In this document: positions 31,335-41,817 of the stretch, in pieces
Numbering within the stretch: the stretch's first letter is position 1
Layout of the letters: every line of letters starts with the position of its first letter
Source: Balamuthia mandrillaris
Lineage: Eukaryota; Discosea; Longamoebia; Balamuthiidae
DNA: 64,000 nucleotides
Direction of reading: 5' to 3'
Assembly: GCA_031835245.1 (NCBI GenBank)
Contig: JAVKOQ010000049.1
Span: forward strand, 186,001-250,000
The notes under the pieces: generated by a model
Databases searched by the model: none
The model's input: only the letters and a program-made list of their open reading frames with translations
What the model was told of the DNA's origin: nothing
Program-made: the position numbers and the translations under genes

Positions 31335-32521
31335 ATGCAACAGAAGAAAAGAGTAGCGGTGATAGGAGCTGGCGCTGCTGGCCTCGTAGCTGCCCGCTAC
31401 TTAAGGGAGGCTGGGTTCGACGTGGAGGTCCACGAGTACAGCGACCGCGTGGGTGGCACCTGGGTCTACACCGACGACACCGAGGAGGAAGAGCAGAAAT
31501 GGCTGCTGGAAGCAGCGGGGGAGCAGCATGACGGCAGCGCCTCTCCAAAGGTCTTCAGCAGCATGTACCGCAGCTTGAGGACCAACCTCCCCAAGGAAAT
31601 AATGGCCTTCAGCGACTTCCCTTTTGACCCTTCCATAGAAAGCTCCTTCGTTACGCACGACCAAGTCAGAGACTATCTTCAAGACTACGCTGCTCACCAC
31701 CAACTTTTGTCGCTGATCCGCTTCAACAGCACTGTTCGTTGTGTTGAGCCTTTTTCCAGTGAGGGAGACGGCTGTCAGCGTTGGCGAGTCGCAACTGCAC
31801 CTACTACATCGACATGTAATGGCCAACAACAGCATGAAACGCATTCTGTTGCGGACGCGGTGGTTGTCTGTAATGGTCACTTCTCGCAGCCTTACTATCC
31901 CTTTATACCCGGCTTGAAGGTGACCTTTTCTTTCTCCTTCGTGTTGTTTGTTTTATGTTTCGTTTTTTTTTTCGGTGCTAACACTCGACACAAATACCTC
32001 AACGAAAGGACTTTCCAGGAACGGTGACTCACAGCCACAACTACCGAAACCCTCAACACGAGAGTTTTGTGGACAAGACCGTTTTGGTGGTGGGCAGCGG
32101 CGCCTCCGCTGTCGACATTTCAAAAGAAGTAGCGACAGTGGCTAGCAAGGTCATCGTTTGCATTCGAAAGCAAACACTCAAGGCCTCTTCTTCTGATCGT
32201 TTGGAGGTCATGACAGACGCTTTCTCCAGAGAAATGGACAACTTGGAAAAGCGTTACAACACAACCATCAAAAGTTTGCGGTCTGATGGAAAAGTTGAGT
32301 TTTGTGAGGAGGGAGATGAGACAACCATAACAACTGAGATAGTGGTGGATACCATTTTGCTTTGTACAGGATACCTTTACCACTACCCATTTCTGAGCCC
32401 GTCGTGTGGAGTGGGATTAACTCCTCCAGAAGAAGATAGTCCTTCTCAAGTTCGTACGTTTGATTCTTCCCTTTGCTTTTTCTTTTTTGATTGGTTTTCT
32501 TTTTTTAATTTGTCTCTTGTT

Positions 32522-32564
<43 letters not shown>

Positions 32565-33179
32565 GTTTCTCTTTCGCTTGTTTCGGTAAAAGTTAATCCT
32601 AGTTTGCTATTTTTTTGAAACACAGAAGGAGGCGTGAGAGTAAAACCTTTGTACAAACATATCTTTCATGCTAGGCATCCCTCTCTCTGCTTCATTGGTC
32701 TCTGCTTCAAAGTGCTTCCATTCCCATGCTTTGAAGTTCAAACCCGATGTGTAGTTGCTGCCTTCTCTTCGCTTCTTCATCACCAAACTACCCAAACAAA
32801 CGAAGCAGAAAACGGAAGAAAAGAAGATAAAAGCTTCATTCCATCCATAGAAACAATGCAGAAAGGATACATGGAAGAGGAGCAACAAAGAGAAGAGTTG
32901 CATATACCTGAAAGAAAAGCCCACATGTTAGGTGGCAAGCAGTGGCAGTATTACAAGACATTGGAACAGATCTTTAACTTGACGCCACTGTTTCAGGATT
33001 GGAACGTTTTGGAAGAGATTTACAACGATGTGGCTCGTTCTCGCATCACATCACCGGATCATTACCGAGAAAGAAACTATCAATTGCTGCGGGAAGGAGG
33101 TGAAGAGGAAGAGAAGAATGGAGAAGGAAGGAAGAGAAGTACAGTCAAATGGACTTGCAAAGAGCCATCCTTAGCCTAA
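31335..33179 (+). CDS. Flavin-containing monooxygenase
   Basis: Three exons (31335-31919, 32009-~32453, ~32626-33179), about 525 residues. The FAD dinucleotide motif is at the very start (VAVIGAGAAGLVAARYL), followed by the FMO signature FPGTVTHSHNY (F-x-G-x-x-x-H-x-x-x-Y, across the first splice) and the NADPH motif VLVVGSGASAVDIS. VDTILLCTGYLYHYPFL and VKPLYKHIFH are further family landmarks. It should use NADPH and O2 to oxygenate N- or S-containing small molecules, probably in the cytosol or on the ER. The second intron has a CT tract. Substrate is not predictable. The ATG at 31335 is chosen because it directly precedes the FAD motif. Confidence 0.93.
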
Positions 33180-33219
33180 CTTATCAAGCATAGAGAGAGA
33201 GAGAAGAAGGAAAGACTGT

Positions 33220-33890
33220 TTAGGAGACGGTTGCAAAGGCAGGAGCATAACGAAGAAGACCCCTGGGAGCAGCACCAGAAGATAGAATACCTTCCTTCAC
33301 TTCCAACACCATAAATGATTCTTTTTGTTGTTGAAGAGAAGAAATAAGAAAAATGGAACAACAAGAAGAAAACGGAGTTGCATACCATCATCAACAGGAA
33401 AAGGAGCCTCTAGCCCAAACTGCCGAGCCGGTTTAAACCCAAACTTTGGATAATACTCAGCGTGGCCCACCACAACGACGGCCAATGGATACCTCTCTTG
33501 GTCGCGCCTCACGATGGCCAGAGCGTGTCGTATAAGCTGTGAGCCGATCCCTCTTCGTTGAAAGCGCGGAGAGACAGCCACAGGAGCAAGGGCTAGCACA
33601 TGCCCGCACGCGCGCCCGCTGCTGTCGAGCACTTCCGCGCGACTGAAAGAGATGTAGCCAACGATGGTTTCAGCATCCTTTTCCTCGTTCTTCATGGTCG
33701 CCACGAGCGCGAGTTCAGGATAGAAAGCGCCCGCAGAGCCGCTGCGAAGGGCCTTTACCAGAGCGGCCTCCTCGGGTCCTCCAAAAGCGTCACGAAGGAC
33801 CTCAGTGACGACATCGCCATCGGCAGTTGGAGCTTCCGGTCGGATGGAGACTTGGCTGGAGGACCTCTCGTGTTCTTCTACGCCCAACAT
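33220..33890 (-). CDS. GNAT-family N-acetyltransferase
   Basis: Two exons (33386-33890 and 33220-33299) give 585 nt, 194 residues, ATG at 33888-33890. The acetyl-CoA binding motif A is VSPRFQRRGIGSQLI (R/Q-x-x-G-x-G/A type), preceded by beta-4 HVLALAPVAV and followed by AVVVVGHAEYYPKFGFKPA. This YPKFGF ending is typical of the YhbS-like subgroup that acetylates small molecules. The second exon gives a short C-terminus (EGILSSGAAPRGLLRYAPA). No targeting signal is visible. Divergent from the carrier gene at 34120. Confidence 0.87.
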
Positions 33891-34119
33891 AGCGGCGGCG
33901 TTTTTATTATTCGCCTTTTTCGTTGGTGCACCACACACATAAACGAACCAGAGCAATTCTTGTCCCGAAATGCGTTGAGAATGGGCCTGGATAAAGAGGG
34001 ATAGCTGTGCTTGCTTTGTGTCTTCTTTGGCAGCGGATCCATTTTTCGTGGAACTCAGGGGCACAGGACGCGCCGACGAGAAGAAGAACTAAAGTTAGAG
34101 AGAAAGAAAGAAAACGCCA

Positions 34120-35034
34120 ATGGCCACCTCGTTTCTGGTAGACATGCTCCTCGGCGGCCTCTCCGCTGGCATCGCCAAGCTCGCCGCCGCCCCTCTTGAA
34201 AACATCAAGCTTCTCAAACAATGCCAACACTATCGCTCCCCCCTGACCGACCGCATCGAACCCAAATACTCTGAAGCCTACCTGGGCATCCCGCTGCTCC
34301 TGGAGCTCCCAAGAAGAACAGGCTCCTACCAGTCCTTGTTCGGCGGCACTATCGTCAACTTGCTTCGCTACTTTCCTACGCAGGCCCTCAACTTTGCCCT
34401 CAAAGACTACCTCCGTAACCTTCTCCCCACGGTGCGTCGCGACCGCGGCTTCCTCCTCAACTTCTTGTCCTTGCTGGCCAGCGGCGGCGCGGCCGGCGCC
34501 CTCAGCCTCGCGGTGGTCTACCCTCTGGACACTCTGCGCACCCACATGGGCCTCAACGCCATGCTGGAGAGGCCTCTCTACACGGGCTACTGGGACTGCA
34601 TCAAGCAGCTCGTCAGTAACAACCCCTTGGCTCTCTATGCCGGCTTTCAGGTCTCCGTTCTTGGCATCATCTTCTACAGGGGTTTCTACTTTGGTCTGTA
34701 CGACGGGTTGAGACCCGTTCGTGACCAGCTGGACCGTTTCTTCCCTAGGAACTCCTTGTGGCAGACCAGCAGTCGCTTCGTGTTTGCCGTCGCCGTGTCC
34801 TCTGCCGCTGGCTTCATCACTTATCCCTTTGATACGATCCGTCGCTGTCAGATGCTCACTGGAAAGAGCTTGATTGGAGCCACGGTTGCCATTGTGGAGG
34901 AAGGAGGCGGCTGCACGGCTTTGTGGACCGGAGCTGGAGAGAACGTGCTAAGGACCATCCTGTCCTCGCTCGTGTTGGTAGGATACGACATGGCAAAGAG
35001 CATCGTTGCGCCCAGCAAACCCAAGCACACTTGA
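34120..35034 (+). CDS. Mitochondrial carrier, ADP/ATP-translocase-like
   Basis: Intronless, 304 residues with three tandem carrier repeats. The repeat signatures are APLENIKLLKQ, YPLDTLRTHMG and YPFDTIRRCQM. FPTQALNFALKDYLRNLLP and the LYDGLR loop match ADP/ATP carriers closely. The diagnostic RRRMMM of true adenine-nucleotide translocases is replaced by RRCQML after YPFDTI, so exchange of ADP for ATP is likely but not certain; another nucleotide is possible. Inner mitochondrial membrane (or another organelle) is inferred. An extra ~20-residue loop follows the first repeat helix (PLTDRIEPKYSEAYLGIPLL). Confidence 0.88.
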   Translation: MATSFLVDMLLGGLSAGIAKLAAAPLENIKLLKQCQHYRSPLTDRIEPKYSEAYLGIPLLLELPRRTGSYQSLFGGTIVNLLRYFPTQALNFALKDYLRNLLPTVRRDRGFLLNFLSLLASGGAAGALSLAVVYPLDTLRTHMGLNAMLERPLYTGYWDCIKQLVSNNPLALYAGFQVSVLGIIFYRGFYFGLYDGLRPVRDQLDRFFPRNSLWQTSSRFVFAVAVSSAAGFITYPFDTIRRCQMLTGKSLIGATVAIVEEGGGCTALWTGAGENVLRTILSSLVLVGYDMAKSIVAPSKPKHT

Positions 35035-35180
35035 AAGAAACACCGCATCGCATAGTGTAACAAACAAACGTTATAGTCGAGAGACACGGCCTGGGCATGC
35101 CCTCGACTTGTTGTAGGGAGGGAGGAGACTTTTGTGCTATTTCTGTTTTTGGTTTTGTGGTTTATCCTAAAATGCTATAT

Positions 35181-35771
35181 TTACATGTGCTTACTCTCCA
35201 GTTCCCTACAGTGCCTCTTCTCTGGGCGAGCATCTTCATCCAGCCTCATCTTCTTTCGCTTCCTAGAGTTGGCCTTCTGATGCTGCTCCTTCTTCTTGTT
35301 CTTCTTCTTCTCCTTTGCTGGCTTTCTTTTGTGTGGGCGTCGTAGATACTTGAGCCCAGAGCCAATGGGAGGCACTCTTCCTCCTGGCATCTCGTCTTCA
35401 TGACAACAAAAAGAGCATGGCGGGCTCGTGTCGTACGCCCACATGCCAACCGCCGAAGAATACTGCACAGTACCAACCTCGCCGTCACTGCCAAAGAGGA
35501 TCTCCTCCAAGAGGTCCAGCTCGCTGGGGTGCTTCTGTTCGGGCAGGGGCGTTTCAGAAGGGGTTGCCATGAAGGCGGCCTCGTCCTTGAGGGGCTCCTC
35601 CGTGTAGACCAGCGGAGGAGGAGAAAGCAGAGGAGCACAATACAATGGAGAAGCAGCGTCTTGCGGGGGTCTCGTCCAAAAATCTTCGGACCAGGCATCT
35701 GGGGGTGGCTCCTGAGAGGACAGCAGGTCTGCATCGAGTCCTGCAAAGTAGCCTAATCGGTGGTAGGCCAT
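35181..35771 (-). CDS. Unknown protein with C-terminal nuclear-localisation-like basic tail
   Basis: Single ORF of 196 residues from ATG 35769-35771. The first 100 residues are Pro/acidic with DLLEEILFGSDGE, then CSFCCHEDEMPGGRVPPIG, and a strongly basic tail (RRPHKRKPAKEKKKNKKKE, SRKRKKMRL). An acidic N-terminal part followed by a basic region would suit a nuclear or transcription-related factor, but I recognise no domain. Convergent with the carrier gene. Confidence 0.55.
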   Translation of the reverse strand: MAYHRLGYFAGLDADLLSSQEPPPDAWSEDFWTRPPQDAASPLYCAPLLSPPPLVYTEEPLKDEAAFMATPSETPLPEQKHPSELDLLEEILFGSDGEVGTVQYSSAVGMWAYDTSPPCSFCCHEDEMPGGRVPPIGSGLKYLRRPHKRKPAKEKKKNKKKEQHQKANSRKRKKMRLDEDARPEKRHCRELESKHM

Positions 35772-36459
35772 GGTGGTTCAGCGCTGGCCTCAGTGCGTAT
35801 GAGAGAGGTTGTTAATGGTTTGGAGTAGTGATGCAGGGAATGAAGTTCAACAACAAACCAAAATAATTAAAAAAACGCACTGAACACTGAAGGTACAACT
35901 ATGAGTGCATAGTCTGATGTCGTTAGCGGAGAGCAACCTGTCATGCACGTTCCGTCAGCAAGCGAGGTAACGGTGTCAAAAGATGAAAACGCCAACAGTT
36001 GGCCAAAGTCAACGATTTCGCCGCTCCTTTCCAAAAAACGTGATGTCATGGAAAGGTTGTCACCGCTCCTTTCAAACAGATTTGAAGCATACACAACTTG
36101 ACCGCCTGAGCGGCTGCAGGTTGTAGGCGAGGTCGAACGGCTACAACTGCCGCATGAAAAAGATTCAAGGGTTGGTGGTGGTTCAACCCTGCCGGAATAA
36201 GGGCGGAAGGCGGCAAGCATGTGACGGACAAGACGCTGTCACCGTTACCGCTCAAACATGTGCGTGTTTTGGAGGACCGCACGGATGGCCAAGAAATGGA
36301 GAAAGCCATCTGTGCCGTGCTCTCTAGTGCCAAAAGGGTCTGCCGTCACGATCAGAGGCAAAATTTCCAAAAATAGAAGCAATATCCATTTTCAGACGAT
36401 TCGACTCCTCGTATTACATTCTTTGAGTTCTTCAGCCTTCTCTAGTTTCTTGGGACGAC
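35772..36459. other. Intergenic region with repeated CCGCTCCTTTC words
   Basis: No supported gene. CCGCTCCTTTCCAAA (36019), CCGCTCCTTTCAAAC (36061) and CCGTTACCGCTCAAAC (36240) recur. A 117-residue minus ORF (35867-36220) spans the words and inherits its internal repeat from them. GGACGACATGATG directly overlaps the kinase start. Confidence 0.45.
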
Positions 36460-37991
36460 ATGATGATCAGAAGAGATTTTGTCGATGGTGGCACCATGGC
36501 GGTACGTGCAGCATACACCAAAAACGTGAAGGTGAAGGAAAGAAACTCAATGCGTTCGCCTTCATGCTCGTTGTTGCTTTTTTCGTGTAGGATGCTGCAA
36601 CAACAAAGCAGGTACCAACGGACGTGAACGACTTGTCCCTTGCTTTCTTGCGGCAAGTGTTGGAGTCACACTTTGGCCGTGACACGGCTCTGCTTCTTCG
36701 GTCGTTTTCCACGGAACGAGTGGGAGAGAAGGACGGCTTTCTCGGCGCTATCTATCGGGTAAGTCTCCACTGGGAGAAAGGGGTAACTCGTGGAGGCCTT
36801 CCAGACTCTCTTATTGCAAAGTTTGCTTTGGCGGACAGCTCTGGTGAGGTGTTTGAACAGTTTTTCAAGCCGCTACATATCTTTGAACGTGAAGCCAGCT
36901 TCTACTCCTCCTTTCTTCATGTTGCTTCTTCTTCTTCTTCTTCTTCTTCTTCTTCTTCTTCTTCTTCTTCTTCTTCTTCTTCTTCTTCTTCTTCTTCTTC
37001 TTCTTCTTCTTCTTCTTCTTCTTCTTCTTCTGCTTCTTGTTCTCCTTATTCTCCTTGTTCTTCTTCGTCGTCTTCTTCTTCGTCTGTTCACAAGAGTGAA
37101 GCGTTCAACGTCTTTCGCCGCTTTGCTCCTTGCTGCTACTGTGCGTTGTGGGACACTCCTTCTGGTCGTGGTGTTTTGTTGATGGAGGACATCAGAAGTG
37201 GCGCTCTTCGTTCCTTCCGACAAGGACTAGACATTCCCGCTACGAAACTTGCTCTTCGAGCCTTGGCCTCCTTGCACGCCTTGCATTGGTGTTCTCCTTC
37301 TCCTTCCGCTTCTACTTCCTCTCCTTCGTCTCCCTTTCCCTGGTTGTTGCTTCCTCACTCAGCCCCATTTCCAGAACTCATCTCTGGTTTGACACGAGAG
37401 TCTATTAAGAGCTTGAAATCAGCGCTAGGGCAGGAGAATACCAACAAAACGACAGTTCTTTCAGAGCAAACCTGGAAGAAGTTAGAACAGCTTGCAGAGG
37501 ATGTTCCAATCATCTTCGCAGAGAAGGTCGAGGAAGTAAAAGCCATCTGCCATGGCGACCTTTGGAGCAGCAACTTGCTTTGCTCTCTTGCTTCGTCTTT
37601 GGAGAGAGAAGAGCGGATCACATTGATAGACTTTCAGTTTGTGCAGTGGAGCAACCCAATGCAGGACGTGGCGTTCTTCCTCTACAGCAGCCTACCTTGC
37701 CACCTCCTAAACACTCAAGTTCAGGACCTGCTAGCTTTCTATCACGACCAGGTCAACAACTTTCTCGTTAGCGATGGCAAGCATAATTATGCATGGGAGG
37801 ATTGCCAGCGAGACTTTGAAAAGGCAAAAAGGAGGGCTCTTATCCAAGCGTTAGCTGGAGTTGACGTCTTTCTGATGGCGACGGCGACAGCATCTCCTGA
37901 ACAACTGGATGACGAACCTCAGTCTCTGCCCGAGCCGTTGTCGCGTATCTTCCACCTTATAGGCGATTTGGTTGCCACGGGTCAGCTTTAA
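36460..37991 (+). CDS. CHK/EcKinase-like small-molecule kinase
   Basis: Exon 1 is 36460-36504 (MMIRRDFVDGGTMA plus), then a GTACGT intron, and a long second exon from about 36591. The fold is choline/ecdysteroid kinase-like: LIAKFALAD (ATP-site Lys), IFEREASFYSSF, GVLLMEDI, the catalytic loop ICHGDLWSSNLL and metal-binding LIDFQFVQW. These enzymes phosphorylate hydroxyls of small molecules such as steroids or choline. Between the first helix and the hinge is a TTC tract that reads as about 50 Ser, or can be spliced as an in-frame 174-nt intron (36921-37094, GT...AG). The protein is about 470 residues with it and about 410 without, the latter closer to the family. Confidence 0.85.
36926..37055. 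repeat. TTC microsatellite inside the kinase gene
   Basis: A long nearly perfect TTC run in the kinase reading frame (Ser codons), flanked by GT at 36921 and CAAG at 37091-37094. It resembles the TTC-filled introns of neighbouring genes. Confidence 0.9.
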
Positions 37992-38655
37992 AGAGCCAGC
38001 AGCATCTGCGTTCTCTCTCCTGAAGCCAGTAATGTTTTGTTTTGTCGTCAAAAACTCACACCCAGAAGAAGGAAAGACTTGCCTAAAACAAGACAAAGGC
38101 CACTATTCAACTTTAAGGTAGGGTGACTTTTTAATATCCGTTTTGATCAAAATAAGATGAAAAATTGGCATGTGCACCTTAATTTTAAGGTGAGCCGTCG
38201 TTTAAGGCTAATCGCCTTAAAAATCAGGAGGAAATGTTGCTGTAGCGAACACAAAAAAGAAAGTTAGGAAGGAACCTGAACCACTCTCGCTTTTTTTGTT
38301 GGTTTTGGTTTTCGTTTTAAGTAGTGGCGTTTGTTTTTGACTTCCTATACTTTCTCCCTTTGCCTTAAAAAACCGTTTAAAAAAAAAGCAACGCAAAAAA
38401 AAAACCAAAGGAGGAAGCCTAAGCGTTTCTTTTTGTTCCATGCTTTGTAGCGCATAACACTGATCGGTCGCTCTCCGTTCTTCTTTTTTTTTTCTGGTTG
38501 CAAAAAAAAAGAGTTTGCTTCAACCTCTATCTAATACTGCCAGTACCACCATCTATAATTTTTTTTGTGGAGCGGACAACAGCTTTCAGCAGCAGTAAAA
38601 CGTCTTCGAATTTTGAAGCGCCACAACCACCCCCCAGAGAACGAGCACTCCAGGC
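37992..38655. other. Intergenic region with TTAAGG palindromes
   Basis: No gene seen. CTTTAAGGTAGGGTG (38111) is followed by CACCTTAATTTTAAGGTG (38175-38192), an 8-bp inverted repeat with 2-bp spacer, then TTTAAGGC and GCCTTAAA (38211-38220). Poly-A and poly-T runs fill the rest. Confidence 0.5.
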
Positions 38656-39516
38656 ATGAATGCACTGGCCCATCCGAACAGGTACCCCTGGACCCACCAC
38701 AGCAACCTTGGCGGCCGAGGCTCCACCAACTCGGCCCCTTCCACCCCTGGTGGCGCCTCTGGCCTGACCAAATCCTCCTCCACCTGCACAACCACCACCA
38801 GCCCTATCACCACCCATTTCCTGCAATTCAGGTCCTCCTCTTTTTCTTCTTCATCCCATTCCCTCCCTATGACCGCTTCCTCCGCTACTGCAACAACTAC
38901 CCCTTTGGCAGTGGACCTCGGCCATGCGCGGGCCATGGAAAGACGACAAGCGCGGGCACACTCCCGTTGCATCCCTTCCTCTGCTGCTTCCCAAGCCCAC
39001 AACGGCAACAACTGCACGGGTTGCACGGCGGGGGAGGTTCGGCGGCAGTACCGTTCCCTTCCCACCTCCCCGCCGCAACGCGACAGCAACAACTCCAACC
39101 AATGTACTCCTGTAAAGCAGCCTCCCACCAGAGAGGAACTGTTTGCCCGGTTGCAACAGCAAGCCGACCACCAGCAACAACAGCAGCAGCAGCAACAGCA
39201 CCTTCATCTTCACAACACCTCAACTGCCACAACGGCTCAGCTGCTTACAAGTTTGGCCCAACAGGCGCAGCGCAACAGAGACCTGCTTTTAGCGGGTGGT
39301 GGCGACGTCGTGGACAACAGCGTAGAAGGGAGTGGAAGCAGCAGCAGTGGAGGTGGTGGCAGCAAACAGTTGGACCAACCACCGCCCTTCAAGACCCGTC
39401 GCTTGCATCACTCGCCGACACAGGATCGAAGGAAGAGCCGCAAGACCAACCTGGCCTACGTGCTCAACAGCGAACATTCAGAAAGCGCCAACGCCAGCCA
39501 GATGATGCGAGAATAG
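38656..39516 (+). CDS. Possible low-complexity protein (Ser/Thr/Gln-rich)
   Basis: Open frame of 286 residues rich in Ser, Thr, Asn and Gln, with a poly-Gln segment after REELFARLQQQADH and a basic stretch RRLHHSPTQDRRKSRK. Other frames of the same stretch are also long and open, and an RGG-box-like frame (GGRGRRGGRGGGRGRA) starts just after the stop, so the exon structure is not settled. It may be part of an RNA-binding protein. I do not recognise a domain. Low confidence. Confidence 0.35.
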   Translation: MNALAHPNRYPWTHHSNLGGRGSTNSAPSTPGGASGLTKSSSTCTTTTSPITTHFLQFRSSSFSSSSHSLPMTASSATATTTPLAVDLGHARAMERRQARAHSRCIPSSAASQAHNGNNCTGCTAGEVRRQYRSLPTSPPQRDSNNSNQCTPVKQPPTREELFARLQQQADHQQQQQQQQQHLHLHNTSTATTAQLLTSLAQQAQRNRDLLLAGGGDVVDNSVEGSGSSSSGGGGSKQLDQPPPFKTRRLHHSPTQDRRKSRKTNLAYVLNSEHSESANASQMMRE

Positions 39517-39960
39517 CGGTGGCGGCATGCAAGATGAAGGTGATGACGAGGATAATGGCGGTAGAGGACGGAGGGGAGGACGAGGAGGTGGAAGAGGTAG
39601 AGCAACAACATCAAGGGCAGAGGGAGAAGAAGGAGGAGAACGCAAGAAACAGAGCACGCACGAAAGGATGGGAGACGATACCCTTTTTTTGTCCATTTTT
39701 CCGATAGCATTATTGTAATTATTTAGTCATTTTCTTGAACTTATCATCAATTTCACAATTTTTGGACATTTCAACAATAATTGTACACAATCGGGCGAAC
39801 CATTTGTATTCAAATTATGTCCACAGCAACGTCGTTGTGCGCTATGACCATGAGAGGACGAAAGTTTCCGCGGTGGAGGGCATTATCGTTTCTATTGTTT
39901 CAAAATTATCTTCAAGAAAAAAAACGACCCTAAAATTATCGTAATAAACTAAACAGACGG

Positions 39961-41817
39961 ATGGAAGAAAGGCCAGAGCAAGGCGAGAGCATTTACAACG
40001 ACCACCCTTGGTTCTTCTACCAAGACAAGAAAACTGGGCGCGCGACTGGCACAAGGTTTGTTTTTGACATGTCTCTTCACTGAATATTTATCAACTTTAA
40101 AAAAAAACATCGACAGTTTTCCTCCTGTCTATCTTTTCATCTTGGAGAACAACCCAAACGAAAGCACCGTTCCTTCTTCTTCTTCTTCGGATGCGCCTAC
40201 CAACAACAACAAAAACAACATAGCCAATGTCTTGTATCGCAAAGGCCGAGTGGTGCGCTGCACCCGCAGTCTTCCCAATGAAGGAGATCCTCTTCTTAGC
40301 TTTGCCTGTTTTGCTTTCCTAGCCTCACCCTCCGATGCCTCTTTTGCCGAGCAACAAACTCTGAAAGGAGTGGAAGAGGTGGTGACGGTGCGGTGGAAGC
40401 TTCTCGTCAAGGAACGCTGTCCCAAGATCTTGCAAACTGTGTTTAGTCAGTACCGTATCAAGGCAGACGGCTCTCACATTATCCCTATCGCTAGTACGTT
40501 TGCTTTTGTTTTTCGTTTTCACGCTTCTTTCTTGTTGTTTCATTTTGTTTCTGGTTTTGTTTTTGGTTGACGCTCTTCTTCTTCTTGTTCTTCTTCTTGT
40601 TCTTCTTCTTCTTCTTGTTCTTCTTCTTGTTCTTCTTCTTCCTCTTCTTCCTCTTCTTCTTGTTCTTGTTCTTCTTCTTCTTTTTCTTCTTCTTCTTCTT
40701 CGTCTTCTTCTTCTTCGTCTTCTTCTTGTTCTTCTGCTTGTTCTTGTTCTTCCTCTTCTTCTTCTTCTTCTTCTTCTTCTTCTTCTTCTTCTTCTGCTTC
40801 TTCTTCTTGTTCTTCTTGTTCTTCTTCTTCTATTCTTGCGATAGAGTCGATACAAATGTACTTTGACAAGTCGTTGGTGGACGTCTCTTTGGAGCACGAA
40901 CGAGAAAGAGCCCTGCAAGCCATTCTTCCACACGAGAGCGAGGGCTCACACGGCATTACTCGTAGTGCTTCTTCCGACGATATTGTCTCAGCCAACGGAA
41001 CGACAACTCCAACGATGCCGTCTTCTTCATCATCCTCTTCAAGCGGTCGTCGGTTGCTGTCTTTCTCTCTTTCTTCTCCGCTGTCATTTTCTTCTTCGAC
41101 GCCATCTTCCAACAACAGCAACATCAACAATTCTGGTGCTGGTGAATATAATGTGGAATACTTGTTAACAGATAACCAACGATTGAAGCGAGAAAGGGTA
41201 CGCCCTTGCTTTCCTTTCTTGGAGTTTCTTTATTTCTTTCCTTACTTCCTTCTCTATTATAGGATGAAATAGAATTCCAATGGAACAATCTCAACAAAGC
41301 ACTTGAAGGTTTGCAAGTGGAAGAAGAGCTGAAACGAAGTTACTTGGAAGAGTCCAATGAAGTGTTGCGGCGGGATCTCAGAGAAGCCCGACAAACCAGT
41401 GAAGTCCTGAAAACTCAACTTTGTCTCAACCACGAGCAACAAGAGCTTCTCAAAGCTGAACTCACCGAAATGCAACAACGATTGAACGACTTCAGAGTGT
41501 TAATAGACAAAACAGAAAAGAAGTTGGAGCAAGAAGAAGAAACCGCAAAACGAGTCATGCTGCAAAACATTCAACTGGCGAAGCGCGTGCGAGAGATGGA
41601 AGAGGAGGAACGTGCTTTTCAGCGGTGGACTCACGGAAGAGACTTAGAAACGGGTTCTTCTTCTTCACCTTCGCCACTGCATCATCGATGGTTGCATGAA
41701 CGCATTTGGGAGGGATTGAAGAGATTGGGAGAGCGCAAAGTGATGGTGGTCACTGTGTTCGTGGTGCTCTTTCTTGGTGTCTTTCTCACTCGCCATCTCT
41801 CCGGAAACCAAAGTTAG
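39961..41817 (+). CDS. Tail-anchored coiled-coil protein, unknown
   Basis: Four exons from ATG 39961. Exon 1 (HPWFFYQDKKTGRATGT) and exon 2 (PVYLFILENNPNES, VVTVRWKLLVKERCPKILQ) form a globular beta-rich part. A ~350-bp intron (about 40495-40845) is almost all TTC/TTG repeat. Exon 3 has a Ser-rich linker, and exon 4 a long coiled coil (about 41270-41620) ending in one hydrophobic helix (VMVVTVFVVLFLGVFL) and ten residues. The position of the helix fits a tail anchor in ER, Golgi or mitochondrial outer membrane, with the rest cytosolic. The N-terminal domain is not one I recognise. Role as a membrane tether is a guess. Confidence 0.75.
40567..40835. repeat. Imperfect TTC/TTG microsatellite filling an intron
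   Basis: About 270 bp of TTC with scattered TTG and CTC units between the GTACG donor near 40496 and the GCGATAG acceptor near 40846. Poly-Phe, poly-Leu and poly-Glu ORFs across it are artefacts. Confidence 0.92.

Noticed and set aside
35867-36220. 117-residue minus ORF with internal repeat FERSGDNL/LERSGEIV
   Set aside because: The repeat follows from DNA words; no start context, family or splice support.
40325-41130. Long poly-Arg and poly-Glu minus ORFs and poly-Phe/Leu plus ORFs
   Set aside because: Artefacts of the TTC-filled intron of the plus-strand tail-anchored protein gene.
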